A stretch of 33,980 bases of DNA from Pseudobdellovibrionaceae bacterium (GTDB lineage Bacteria; Bdellovibrionota; Bdellovibrionia; Bdellovibrionales; Bdellovibrionaceae), in contig CANBND010000003.1 of NCBI GenBank assembly GCA_947370945.1, positions 1 through 33,980 on the forward strand. The letters are read 5' to 3'. A program made the position numbers and the translations under genes. The stretch's first letter is position 1, and every line of letters begins with the position of its first letter. Of the stretch, positions 1 through 7,510 are shown piece after piece. Under the pieces are notes generated by a model that searched no databases, had not been told where the DNA came from, and saw only the letters and a list, made by a program, of their open reading frames with translations.

Positions 1-95
1 ACACAGCCTGACATTTTTTTGTCATTTTAAAAAAACAATAGCGCTAAATTGTCTATATTCAATTTAACAAGCACGCAATTTGAAGTTATCACTGT

Positions 96-1532
96 ATGAC
101 TAAAACACTATGTCTCATTTTGATATTATTCACTCAGGCTGTATTTGCGAATAAAAAAACTGTTTGCTCAATGACAATCAATTCAAATCACGAAATTGAA
201 TTGTTTAAAAAACATTTGCCAGCAACCGATTGGAATTTTATCGAACTGGTACCTGGCCCAGCTGAAACTGAAAATCAAAATTGGTTTGCAGAATCGTGTC
301 AGAAAAAAATTGAATGTGATATTTTAGTGATTTCGGGCCATTTTGGTGGAGCATTCTTTGGCGCCAGCAAGTACAAATTGCCGATTCAAGATCTTGAAAC
401 AAAATCATGTGATGAAAATTGTTCTGGCATCTTACATCAACCCAAAGAAGTTTTTTTGTTCGGATGTAATACTTTGGCCACCAAACAAAAGGACCACAGG
501 TCACCCGAAGAATATTTGCAAATTTTAATTGCCGATGGGTTTTCAGCCACACAAGCCAGCCAAATTGTCAGCTTCAGATACAGTGGCTTTGGCGATTCAT
601 TTCAAAGCCGAATGTCGCAGGTATTTGCGAAAACTCCGAATGTGTATGGGTTTTCTTCGGTCGGTCCAGCGGGAAACACCGTCGAGCCACTATTAAATAA
701 TTATCTGCTTTCAAGTCAAAATGAATATAAAAATTTTGAGCTTACGAAATCAAATCCACAAAAAAATACGAAATTATTTTCAAGCCTGAAAGAAACCAGC
801 TTGACTCAGACAAAAGGTGCCATCCTGAATTTAAAAACAGCCGAAGAAAAGCCATATTGTTATTTAAAAAGTTCACGTGTGAATCATTTATCTAAATTAC
901 GTTATATCGAAAAGTTATTTAAAGAAAATAAAGCGATGGGATTGCTGGACCACATTCAGACTTATTTGCACCCCGTTATTGCTGATTTAAAATCTTTGTC
1001 TGCAGAAGAATTGGCGGTTTTAAAATCGCTGTCGACAAATTTAAAAATCAAATCCGATTTGTTGAATTTAATGCAATTACAAGGCGATGTTTACATTCCA
1101 TTAAAAGCCAACGTTATACAAACGCTGAATGATTTACAATTTATTAATGACGATTATGCAACGTCATCGTTTCAAAAATTACTGGACCTAAATAAAGTTT
1201 TTTCAGATCAGAAAAAAGATATGCTCTGTTCATCACAGCTGACTTTGAATTTGCCGGCAAAAGCTGTACCCGCAGCACGTTGGAACGAAATGAATTTTTT
1301 AGTTTCGTTGATGTGTTTAAAACCCAAAGACATCACGATTCAAAATAAATTTGCAGAAATTATGCTAACGCATTCAGATCCTGTTATGCGTGGCACGGCG
1401 GTTTGGTTTTTTAATAGTATTCAAGCCCACGATGAATTGATTTTACAAAAAATTTCAGATGTTTTTAAAAATGACGTGGACGAAAATGTCAGATCAAGTG
1501 CTCGTTTAGTTTTAAAGGCCTTAAAAAAATAA
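96..1532 (+). CDS. Exported protein with caspase/CHAT-like His-Cys signature and helical C-terminal repeats
   Basis: The 478-aa product starts with a signal peptide (basic MTK, hydrophobic core to about residue 16, cleavage near VFA-N), so it should leave the cytoplasm. Residues 75-130 carry DILVISGHFGG (His82) and, 42 residues later, VFLFGCNTLA (Cys124). Each follows a hydrophobic beta-strand, which is the arrangement and approximate spacing of the catalytic His and Cys in clan CD peptidases (caspases, CHAT domains). The motif is H-F-G-G rather than the usual H-G. The C-terminal half (about 270-478) is helical; its last segment (LTHSDPVMRGTAVWFFNS, DVDENVRSSARLVLKAL) resembles HEAT repeats. 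The ATG at 96 is chosen because it begins the signal peptide; no strong Shine-Dalgarno is visible. The gene converges on the flagellin gene. Protease activity is inference; it could be an inactive or structural relative. Confidence 0.85.
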   Translation: MTKTLCLILILFTQAVFANKKTVCSMTINSNHEIELFKKHLPATDWNFIELVPGPAETENQNWFAESCQKKIECDILVISGHFGGAFFGASKYKLPIQDLETKSCDENCSGILHQPKEVFLFGCNTLATKQKDHRSPEEYLQILIADGFSATQASQIVSFRYSGFGDSFQSRMSQVFAKTPNVYGFSSVGPAGNTVEPLLNNYLLSSQNEYKNFELTKSNPQKNTKLFSSLKETSLTQTKGAILNLKTAEEKPYCYLKSSRVNHLSKLRYIEKLFKENKAMGLLDHIQTYLHPVIADLKSLSAEELAVLKSLSTNLKIKSDLLNLMQLQGDVYIPLKANVIQTLNDLQFINDDYATSSFQKLLDLNKVFSDQKKDMLCSSQLTLNLPAKAVPAARWNEMNFLVSLMCLKPKDITIQNKFAEIMLTHSDPVMRGTAVWFFNSIQAHDELILQKISDVFKNDVDENVRSSARLVLKALKK

Positions 1533-1550
1533 TTGAAAATAAAATAGATT

Positions 1551-1581
1551 TACCCCAGTTTGAATCCTTCAAACCAGGGTA
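1551..1581 (-). terminator. Hairpin terminator after the flagellin gene
   Basis: Arms 1551-1564 (TACCCCAGTTTGAA) and 1568-1581 (TTCAAACCAGGGTA) pair at 12 of 14 positions around a TCC loop. On the minus strand the hairpin is followed by a T-rich tract, 42 nt past the flagellin stop. It lies between convergent genes and may also help end the plus-strand transcript, although there is no T-run on that side. Confidence 0.55.
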
Positions 1582-1622
1582 AAAATCGGATTATAAAATG
1601 TAGTACGTGTTTAAAGAAACAA

Positions 1623-2459
1623 TTATCCTGGAAGCAACTTCAGGGCTAATTGTTGTTGTGTGTTTGCTTGACCCAAAACTGCTGTTGCAGCTTGCATCAA
1701 AATATTTGTTTTCGCCAATGTTGTTGATTCTGCTGCAACATCCGTATCACGAATTCGTGAATTGGCTGCCGATAAATTTTCATCAGAGATCATCAAATTT
1801 GACGAAGCGGATTGCAATCGACTTTGGAACGCACCGATGTTGGCGCGCATTCCACTGACGTTGTTAATCGCATCATCAACAAAAGCCAGACTGCTTTGTG
1901 CAGAAAGTTTATCTGAAACTGATAATTCAGTTAATCCTAAACCTTCAAGTGTTGAATTTGTAGCCGTCGAATCAAAACTGATTCGATCGTTAAATTGATC
2001 ATTTTTAACACCGACTTGGATATCAAAAAGTCCGCCGACACCATTAATTAACGGAACACCGTTAAATTCTGTCGTCTGAGAAACTCGCTCGATTTCTTCT
2101 TTGAGCTGTTGATATTCCACATCAGTATAGCCTCGTTCGCGATCACCGATTGTATCCGATGACGCTTGAATTGCTAGTTCACGTAAACGTGTCAGCATAT
2201 TCGAGACTTCGTTCAGACCACCTTCGGCGATTTGCACCAAAGATATTCCATCGTTCGCATTTCTGTTTGCTTGTCTGAAGCCGCGAATATTCGCTTTCAT
2301 ACCTTCAGAGATCGCCAGACCTGCTGCATCGTCAGATGCATTGTTAATTCTATAACCCGAGGCTAATCGTGCCATCGTGGTCCCTTGTTGATTACTCAAA
2401 GAATACAGATTCTTATGAGCGTTCAGAGCAGATACGTTTGTTGCTATACGTAATCCCAT
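1623..2459 (-). CDS. fliC: Flagellin, downstream paralogue
   Basis: The 278-aa protein is the structural subunit of the flagellar filament, secreted through the flagellar type III apparatus. It has the conserved N-terminal D0/D1 helices (MGLRIATNVSALNAH, SGYRINNASDDAAGLAIS, ISLVQIAEGGLNEVSNMLTR) and the C-terminal partner helix (NSRIRDTDVAAESTTLAKTN, QQQLALKLL). A short central segment of about 70 residues replaces the large D2/D3 domains of enterobacterial flagellin. The ATG at 2459 follows a strong AGGAGG Shine-Dalgarno. The gene lies 141 bp downstream of a second flagellin gene in the same direction. I find no sigma-28 motif in that gap, so it may be read from the upstream promoter or from its own unidentified one. 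Family assignment is secure; multiple flagellins are typical of Bdellovibrio. Confidence 0.97.
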   Translation of the reverse strand: MGLRIATNVSALNAHKNLYSLSNQQGTTMARLASGYRINNASDDAAGLAISEGMKANIRGFRQANRNANDGISLVQIAEGGLNEVSNMLTRLRELAIQASSDTIGDRERGYTDVEYQQLKEEIERVSQTTEFNGVPLINGVGGLFDIQVGVKNDQFNDRISFDSTATNSTLEGLGLTELSVSDKLSAQSSLAFVDDAINNVSGMRANIGAFQSRLQSASSNLMISDENLSAANSRIRDTDVAAESTTLAKTNILMQAATAVLGQANTQQQLALKLLPG

Positions 2460-2515
2460 TTTATCCTCCTTGTTTGTTCATCATCCTTGACGATAACCTT
2501 TCCTTGGTTGCAATC

Positions 2516-2526
2516 AGAATCCATCC
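2516..2526 (-). repeat. Flagellin-leader 11-mer, copy 1
   Basis: GGATGGATTCT on the minus strand, 57 nt upstream of the flagellin ATG at 2459. The same 11-mer occurs in the leader of the other flagellin gene (3531-3541). It could be a residue of gene duplication or a shared leader element; function unknown. Confidence 0.4.
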
Positions 2527-2600
2527 CGACTATTTTAAAAAATATAAAATCTCTATTAAAAAAATTTACTAAAGTATAAATATTAAATAAGTTCTTCATC

Positions 2601-3440
2601 TTAACCCTGCCTCATTAACTGCATGGCTAATTGACCCTGCTGATTTGACTGAGCTAGAACCGCAGTTCCCGCTTGCATCAAAATATTTTGCTTGGCCATA
2701 TTTGTACTTTCTTCAGCGACGTCTGCATCACGAATTCTTGAATTTGCCATCGCGTTGTTTTCAACACTTTGCTGTAAATTTTCAACTGTCGAACTTAAGC
2801 GTGATTGAACTGAACCAAAATTTGATCGCAATGCAGCCACATGTTGAATCGCTGAATCAACCATCGCTAAAGATTCTTGCGCTGAAAATTTATCATTCAC
2901 ATTCGCTTGATCTAAACCCAACGTTTGCGTTCTGATATCTGACGCTGTTCCATCAAAAGAAATTCTGTCCGCCAGCGGAGAATTTTTTGTATTAATTTGA
3001 AAATCAATATTATCTGCTGTGCCTGATAATAAATTTGTTCCGTTAAATTCTGTTGTTGCTGCGATACGATCCACTTCACTTAATAATTGTGAATATTCAA
3101 CGCCAACCAATTTTCTTTCACGATCACTAATCGTATCTGATGCCGATTGAATTCCTAATTCACGTAAACGAATTAAAATATTAGATACCTCATTCAAACC
3201 GCCTTCTGCGATTTGAATTAATGAAATGCCATCTTGTGCATTTCTGTCAGATTGTTTCAAACCACGAAGTCGTGCTTTGAGTCCTTCAGAAATAGCCAAA
3301 CCAGCAGCGTCATCTGACGACTTGTTGATTTTACTTCCTGAAGATAATCTGTTCATTGCCATGTCTAACTTTCCTTTATTTCCTGAAAGTGTATTCAATG
3401 TATTCATCGAAGCCACATTCGCGTTAATTCTTAAGCCCAT
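2601..3440 (-). CDS. fliC: Flagellin, upstream paralogue
   Basis: A 279-aa flagellin with the same architecture as its downstream neighbour: N-terminal MGLRINANVASMNTLNTLSG and SGSKINKSSDDAAGLAISEG, C-terminal NSRIRDADVAEESTNMAKQN ending AMQLMRQG. The central region is short. The frame stays open 45 codons further upstream, but the ATG at 3440 is the real start: it begins the canonical MGLRI N-terminus and is preceded by GGAGG at normal spacing, while the extension has no flagellin similarity and no ribosome site. A sigma-28 promoter at 3577-3603 implies a leader of about 130 nt. The two paralogues are clearly divergent, so they may play different roles along the filament; that is inference. 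Confidence 0.97.
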   Translation of the reverse strand: MGLRINANVASMNTLNTLSGNKGKLDMAMNRLSSGSKINKSSDDAAGLAISEGLKARLRGLKQSDRNAQDGISLIQIAEGGLNEVSNILIRLRELGIQSASDTISDRERKLVGVEYSQLLSEVDRIAATTEFNGTNLLSGTADNIDFQINTKNSPLADRISFDGTASDIRTQTLGLDQANVNDKFSAQESLAMVDSAIQHVAALRSNFGSVQSRLSSTVENLQQSVENNAMANSRIRDADVAEESTNMAKQNILMQAGTAVLAQSNQQGQLAMQLMRQG

Positions 3441-3530
3441 TTGTTTCCTCCTTGAAACTTTGAGAATCCGATTTTTATTTTGTGTCTCGCTTTTAAACGT
3501 CTCACTCGTAAAATTCTTTTTCTCACTCTG

Positions 3531-3541
3531 AGAATCCATCC
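3531..3541 (-). repeat. Flagellin-leader 11-mer, copy 2
   Basis: GGATGGATTCT on the minus strand, 91 nt upstream of the ATG at 3440; identical to 2516-2526. The shorter core GGATTCTCA recurs in the same leader at 3461-3469. Confidence 0.4.
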
Positions 3542-3576
3542 ATGAATTCCCAAAAAACGTAAAACTCTTGTACACT

Positions 3577-3603
3577 TTTTCGGCTCATCTTGAGAAAACT
3601 TGA
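3577..3603 (-). promoter_or_regulatory. Sigma-28 (FliA) promoter of the flagellin gene
   Basis: On the minus strand: TCAAGTTT, an 11-nt spacer, then GCCGAAAA. The known sigma-28 consensus is TAAAGTTT-N11-GCCGATAA, so each box matches at 7 of 8 positions with exact spacing. The predicted start is near 3570. It lies upstream of a flagellin gene, where this sigma factor is expected. Confidence 0.8.
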
Positions 3604-3682
3604 GGGCATTGTTTCAAATAGATTCAAATTTGGCCCTAAGTACTGCTTTACTTTGATTCAGGACCTTAGTATTTTGTGTCTC

Positions 3683-4975
3683 ATGGAAATCAGAGATCCC
3701 ATCCACGGTTCGATAAACTTGACTGACGGCGAGGTCGCCATCATTGAATCGGTCGAGTTTCAACGTCTGCGCGAAATTAAACAGCTTGGCTTTGCCGAAT
3801 TCAGCTTCCCCGGAGCAACTCACAATCGTTTTTTACATTCGATTGGCGTTAGTCACGTTGCCGGACTGGTCTTTGATAGTGTTTTTCGAGCGTTCCCGTT
3901 TAAAAAATCACAAAATAAAAATCGCTTCCGCCAACTTGTTAAATTGGCAGCTCTTCTGCACGACATTGGTCACGGACCCTTAAGCCACACAACAGAACTT
4001 GTGATGCCGCAACTGAAAAAATTAAATATTAAACTTTATAACGATCAAAAAATTTCTCAAGACAGACAAGCCAATCACGAAGATTACACGATCAAATTCG
4101 TGACTGATTCCGAGATCTCGAAAATAATTCAGAAATACTTCCCCGATATCACGGCCGAGCACGTCGCATGTTTGATTGATAAAGATTTAAAGTGTGATGA
4201 ATTTATTTTTCTGGATGGAGTCATTAATTTCAGACCGCTGTTATCACAAATTGTTAGCTCTGAATTAGATGCTGACCGCATGGATTATTTAGAACGTGAT
4301 TCGTACTTCTGCGGAATCAATTACGGAAAAATTGATCGTGATTGGTTAATTCAAAATTTAACCTTGCACATTAAAAATAGCACGGCCTATCTGGCACTGA
4401 ATCGCAGGGCATTGTATGCCTTTGATGATTTTTTAATTTCACGTCACCATATGCATTTGATGGTTTATTTTCATCACAAGAGCATTATTTACGAAGAAAT
4501 GCTGAACAGATATTTAACTTCGCCGGATTGCAAATTCTTTTTACCTGCGGATTCAAACGAATATATTTCATATACAGATTACAAACTGTACGAACATCTG
4601 GATACAGTTGATAATCAATGGGCCCAGCGTATTGCAACTCGAAAACCCTATCGCGTGGCGATTGAATTACATAACCAAGAACAAATTCGTACTGAAAATG
4701 TACAAGCCCTTTTAGAAAAAAAAGGGATCGATACAATTTGGGCCAGTTCAAATGTCCGACTTTCAAAATATCATCAAACTGTTCAAGACATTTCAGAGAA
4801 TCCAAATCAAATTTATGTCATTGATCAATATGACAAATGGGATACGCCATCACCGATTGGTAACGCCACACAAATTTTCAGTAAATACGAAGGTGCGCGC
4901 GTGATTGATCGCGTTTACGTTGCACCTGAAAATTTTGATCATGCGAAGATTTTGTTATCTGAAGCGAAGTACTAA
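3683..4975 (+). CDS. HD-domain phosphohydrolase (COG1078, SAMHD1/dGTPase-like)
   Basis: A 430-aa soluble metal-dependent phosphohydrolase of the HD superfamily, related to dNTP triphosphohydrolases. In order: EIRDPIHGSINL at the N-terminus, FLHSIGVSH (His52), the metal-binding LAALLHDIGHGPLSH (His93-Asp94), and ELDADRMDYLERDSYFCG (about 194-211) carrying the last metal-binding Asp. These segments are characteristic of the COG1078 family; the substrate cannot be read from the sequence. The frame extends upstream to a TTG at 3590, but that extension overlaps the flagellin promoter and lacks family similarity, so the ATG at 3683 is preferred even though its Shine-Dalgarno is weak. The stop codon abuts the stop of the opposing gene with no gap. 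The gene is divergent from the flagellin pair. Confidence 0.9.
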   Translation: MEIRDPIHGSINLTDGEVAIIESVEFQRLREIKQLGFAEFSFPGATHNRFLHSIGVSHVAGLVFDSVFRAFPFKKSQNKNRFRQLVKLAALLHDIGHGPLSHTTELVMPQLKKLNIKLYNDQKISQDRQANHEDYTIKFVTDSEISKIIQKYFPDITAEHVACLIDKDLKCDEFIFLDGVINFRPLLSQIVSSELDADRMDYLERDSYFCGINYGKIDRDWLIQNLTLHIKNSTAYLALNRRALYAFDDFLISRHHMHLMVYFHHKSIIYEEMLNRYLTSPDCKFFLPADSNEYISYTDYKLYEHLDTVDNQWAQRIATRKPYRVAIELHNQEQIRTENVQALLEKKGIDTIWASSNVRLSKYHQTVQDISENPNQIYVIDQYDKWDTPSPIGNATQIFSKYEGARVIDRVYVAPENFDHAKILLSEAKY

Positions 4976-5659
4976 TTAACTTGCCTTCAAATTCAAATAT
5001 TTAAAATCTTGAATAACATCCCAAGCTGTCGCAAAAGATCCATAAGTTTTTTGTGCTAACTCGGTCGCTGTTAAAGTTGGATTCAAACTCAGTTGCGCCA
5101 CCATGTCTGCCCGATATGACGGACCAATAAGCAATCGATAATAATACGTTGTGTGATATTTTGACAATTGTTGGACTGACAAAATATCATCTTTACGATC
5201 TCGCAATGTGTGCTTTGCTACGACCAATTTACTTTTTTCAAATCGCAAATCTTCACCATGTTTTTTAACTAAAAAACTATACTCACTGGTCAATCCTAAT
5301 AAAATACGATCACCTTTATGCAAAGATTTAAATTTATTAAATCTTGAATCCGTCTTTAATAAATAGGCCAAGGCCGAAAAATAGCACTTTACTTTTATAT
5401 CTTTTAAAATTTTGGTGGCTCGATATAAACGATCTACATTTATTCTTTCAGCGTGAATTTCAATCCAGTTTGTAATTAATGACAGTGTTCGATAGTCACC
5501 GGATAAGCCCTCAATAACTCCGGCAATAAGCGCATCTTCGATATTCACATTTTCTTTTGTGTTTCGATCTCCAATTTTTATACCAACAGCAATCATTGAT
5601 CTGGTTAATAACAGTCCAGTCTGATAAGCATCCGTCGCAATAATTCTTTTAAAACTCAT
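4976..5659 (-). CDS. Unrecognised partner of the nucleotidyltransferase-fold protein; possible winged helix at C-terminus
   Basis: A 227-aa soluble protein that I do not recognise. It is mostly helical, with no signal peptide or membrane segment. The C-terminal 40 residues (ADMVAQLSLNPTLTATELAQ, then YGSFATAWDVIQDFKYL) look like a helix-turn-helix or winged-helix DNA-binding unit. Its ATG lies inside the end of the upstream nucleotidyltransferase-fold gene (11-nt overlap), so the two are almost certainly translationally coupled and likely to work together. The arrangement recalls toxin-antitoxin pairs such as AbiEi/AbiEii, where one partner is a wHTH antitoxin that represses the operon. There the antitoxin gene usually comes first; here the order is reversed. 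Function is inferred from context only. Confidence 0.75.
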   Translation of the reverse strand: MSFKRIIATDAYQTGLLLTRSMIAVGIKIGDRNTKENVNIEDALIAGVIEGLSGDYRTLSLITNWIEIHAERINVDRLYRATKILKDIKVKCYFSALAYLLKTDSRFNKFKSLHKGDRILLGLTSEYSFLVKKHGEDLRFEKSKLVVAKHTLRDRKDDILSVQQLSKYHTTYYYRLLIGPSYRADMVAQLSLNPTLTATELAQKTYGSFATAWDVIQDFKYLNLKAS

Positions 5660-6188
5660 AGCCTAATTTTTTCGTTAAAATCTGAACTTGCGAATCTACA
5701 TAATTTGGCCAATCAGGATTCGCATCATAGTTTTTAACCCAATCAATAATTTCTAAAAGTTCAGATTTTGTAATTTTTAAATCAATGCAGTCTTGTAAAT
5801 CAAAACCACGGTCACAATAGGCCAGAACCTTTGTGCCAATCAGATCAATTCGACCAAGTGTTTGAAAATGAATGGCCTCTCCAATATAAAGTGGCTCAAG
5901 ACGTTTTTTCCAATCTGTACGTAAATATTTCCGAAGTGATTCAGGGCCATGATTTAACCAATTTTCTTTAAGCGATGTTTGCTCTAGATTGAATTGCACC
6001 GCAAATTCTTTCGAGGCTTTTAAAATATATTCTGGAACAAGCGGATCTAAAACATCAACATCTTGGGTTTGCCTTGTAATAACACCTAATATTGAAAGTG
6101 CAGCGCCGCCAATAACAACCGCAGAAAAGCTAAGTTTTTTATTTTTTAAATAGAGATCAAAATTTTCAACGATCAGTTTTGGCTTCAT
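5649..6188 (-). CDS. Nucleotidyltransferase-fold protein (DUF6036/AbiEii-like)
   Basis: A 179-aa protein with a minimal nucleotidyltransferase core: VVIGGAALSILG, then TRQTQDVDVLDP (residues about 24-50). The GG motif followed by an acidic D-x-D about 15 residues later is the hallmark of the Pol-beta-type superfamily. A later RIDLIGTKVLAYCDRGFDLQDCIDL segment (about 113-137) matches the region bearing the conserved Lys/Asp in DUF6036-like proteins. Such proteins transfer nucleotides to tRNA or protein in known toxin systems, but many are uncharacterised. The ATG at 6188 has an AAGG Shine-Dalgarno seven bases upstream. It is the first gene of a two-gene operon, overlapping the next by 11 nt, and its promoter lies in a long palindrome. 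Fold call is good; toxin role is inference. Confidence 0.8.
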   Translation of the reverse strand: MKPKLIVENFDLYLKNKKLSFSAVVIGGAALSILGVITRQTQDVDVLDPLVPEYILKASKEFAVQFNLEQTSLKENWLNHGPESLRKYLRTDWKKRLEPLYIGEAIHFQTLGRIDLIGTKVLAYCDRGFDLQDCIDLKITKSELLEIIDWVKNYDANPDWPNYVDSQVQILTKKLGYEF

Positions 6189-6196
6189 AAAATTAC

Positions 6197-6237
6197 CTTT
6201 TAAAATAGTATCATTTAAAATGATACTATTTTAAAAG
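6197..6237. repeat. 41-bp perfect palindrome, probable operator
   Basis: Two 20-nt arms (CTTTTAAAATAGTATCATTT and its exact complement) flank a single central A. It ends 8 bases before the ATG of the nucleotidyltransferase-fold gene, overlaps that gene's -10 box and includes its ribosome-binding AAGG. It could bind a dimeric repressor or form a hairpin at the 5' end of the mRNA. A terminator role for the upstream thiolase is possible, but the stem is very AT-rich and lacks a following T-run. Confidence 0.85.
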
Positions 6238-6248
6238 CAATTTAGCAA
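6220..6248 (-). promoter_or_regulatory. Promoter of the nucleotidyltransferase-fold operon
   Basis: On the minus strand TTGCTA, 17 nt, TATCAT (4/6 and 5/6 matches to the housekeeping consensus). The -10 box lies inside the palindrome at 6197-6237, so a protein bound there would block RNA polymerase. Confidence 0.5.
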
Positions 6249-6259
6249 GATTAAAGACC

Positions 6260-7441
6260 CTAAACTCGCTTCAAAATCACAGCGACACCTTGTCCGCCAC
6301 CAATACACGCAGAACCCAGACCATACTGAACACCACGTCTTTGCATTTCGTAACATAAATGATTTAAAATACGTGTGCCCGAGGCGCCCAACGGATGTCC
6401 AACAGCGATAGCCCCACCATTCACATTTGTTTTTGCCAAATCTAATTTTAATTCTTTGGCCACTGATAAAAATTGTGCGGCAAACGCTTCGTTCACTTCG
6501 ATCAAATCCATTTGTTCCAACGTCATATTTGCCTTTGTCAGAGCTTTGCGAATTGCAGGCGCTGGACCAATGCCCATGATTTTTGGATCACATCCGACAC
6601 TGGCCCACGAAATAATTTCGGCCATCGGTTTTAGGTTATTTTTTTTAACGAAAGATTCACTGGCCACAATTGTACACGCGGCACCATCAACAACACCGGA
6701 TGCTGTTGCCGCAGTGACAAGGCCGTCTTTTTTAAATAAGGCCTTCATCGCAGAAATTTTTTCAAGTGTTGCATCTGGTTTTGGGTGTTCGTCTTTGTTA
6801 ATGATCACTTCACCTTTTTTTGTTGTGACTTTCACATCGCAAATTTCTGTTTCGAAAAATTTTTGATCAAGTGCGTTTTTGCAGCGACGTTGAGTTTCAA
6901 TTGAATACTGATCACAGTCGTTTCGTGTGATTTGATATTTTTCGCCAAGGTTTTCGGCCGTGATTGCCATTGGAATTCCGGCATAAGCGTCAGTTAAGGC
7001 GCTGGTCATGTAATCTTCTAATTCAAAATTACCTAAGCGCATTCCATCAAAACGAACTTTGCGTGCGACATAAGGAATTTGCGACATCTGTTCGACGCCG
7101 CCGGCTAAAATTGCTTGTCCGTCGCCAGATTTTATCATTTGCACGGCGTTGATGACGGATTCAAAACCTGATCCACACAAACGATTCACGATGTATGCTC
7201 CGCGATCAACGGGGATATCACTTTTTAGACCGACGTGTCGTGCCAAATAGGCCGCGTCGGCGCCGCTTTGAATCACGTTACCAATAATCACGTGATCAAT
7301 TTGATCTGGATTTATGTTTGATGCCTGCATTGTGCTTTTTGCGGCAGCCACTGTTAAATCTGTGGCTGAAATATCTTTCAGGCTTCCACCGAATGAACCA
7401 AATGCTGTGCGTTTACCTGTTAATAAATAAATTTTTTCCAT
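6260..7441 (-). CDS. Thiolase (acetyl-CoA C-acetyltransferase type)
   Basis: A 393-aa thiolase catalysing Claisen condensation or thiolytic cleavage of acyl-CoAs. All catalytic residues are present: Cys89 in NRLCGSGFESV (acyl-enzyme nucleophile), His349 in GGAIAVGHPLGASG, and Cys379 in SACIGGGQGVAV. Length and start (MEKIYLLTGKRTAFGSFGG) match the family. The ATG at 7441 follows an AGGAG Shine-Dalgarno. It stands alone: no hydroxyacyl-CoA dehydrogenase, CoA-transferase or polyhydroxybutyrate gene is adjacent, so I cannot say whether it serves fatty-acid breakdown, ketone-body use or polyester synthesis. It is divergent from purD with 69 bp between. Confidence 0.95.
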   Translation of the reverse strand: MEKIYLLTGKRTAFGSFGGSLKDISATDLTVAAAKSTMQASNINPDQIDHVIIGNVIQSGADAAYLARHVGLKSDIPVDRGAYIVNRLCGSGFESVINAVQMIKSGDGQAILAGGVEQMSQIPYVARKVRFDGMRLGNFELEDYMTSALTDAYAGIPMAITAENLGEKYQITRNDCDQYSIETQRRCKNALDQKFFETEICDVKVTTKKGEVIINKDEHPKPDATLEKISAMKALFKKDGLVTAATASGVVDGAACTIVASESFVKKNNLKPMAEIISWASVGCDPKIMGIGPAPAIRKALTKANMTLEQMDLIEVNEAFAAQFLSVAKELKLDLAKTNVNGGAIAVGHPLGASGTRILNHLCYEMQRRGVQYGLGSACIGGGQGVAVILKRV

Positions 7442-7510
7442 TTTGCATACTCCTGTATTTTTTTATTTTAATAGCGTAAAAAGAAATAACAACATCTGCA
7501 AGGATATCTT

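Noticed and set aside
1-95. Promoter for the first gene
   Set aside because: AT-rich with several weak -10-like words but no pair of boxes at good spacing.
2500-2530. Sigma-54-like TGGATT...TTGCA in the leader of the downstream flagellin gene (minus strand)
   Set aside because: The GG and GC elements are separated by 9 bases instead of the strict 10, and the CAC part is missing.
2560-2600. Possible terminator between the two flagellin genes
   Set aside because: The only stem is 5-6 A-T pairs; the T-run alone is not enough in this AT-rich DNA.
3441-3575. 45-residue N-terminal extension of the upstream flagellin
   Set aside because: No flagellin similarity and no ribosome site; the region is the mRNA leader, and GGAGG precedes the internal ATG at 3440.
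5060-5660. Mobile-element origin of the nucleotidyltransferase-fold module
   Set aside because: No flanking direct repeats, integrase, transposase or tRNA; base composition looks like that of the neighbours.
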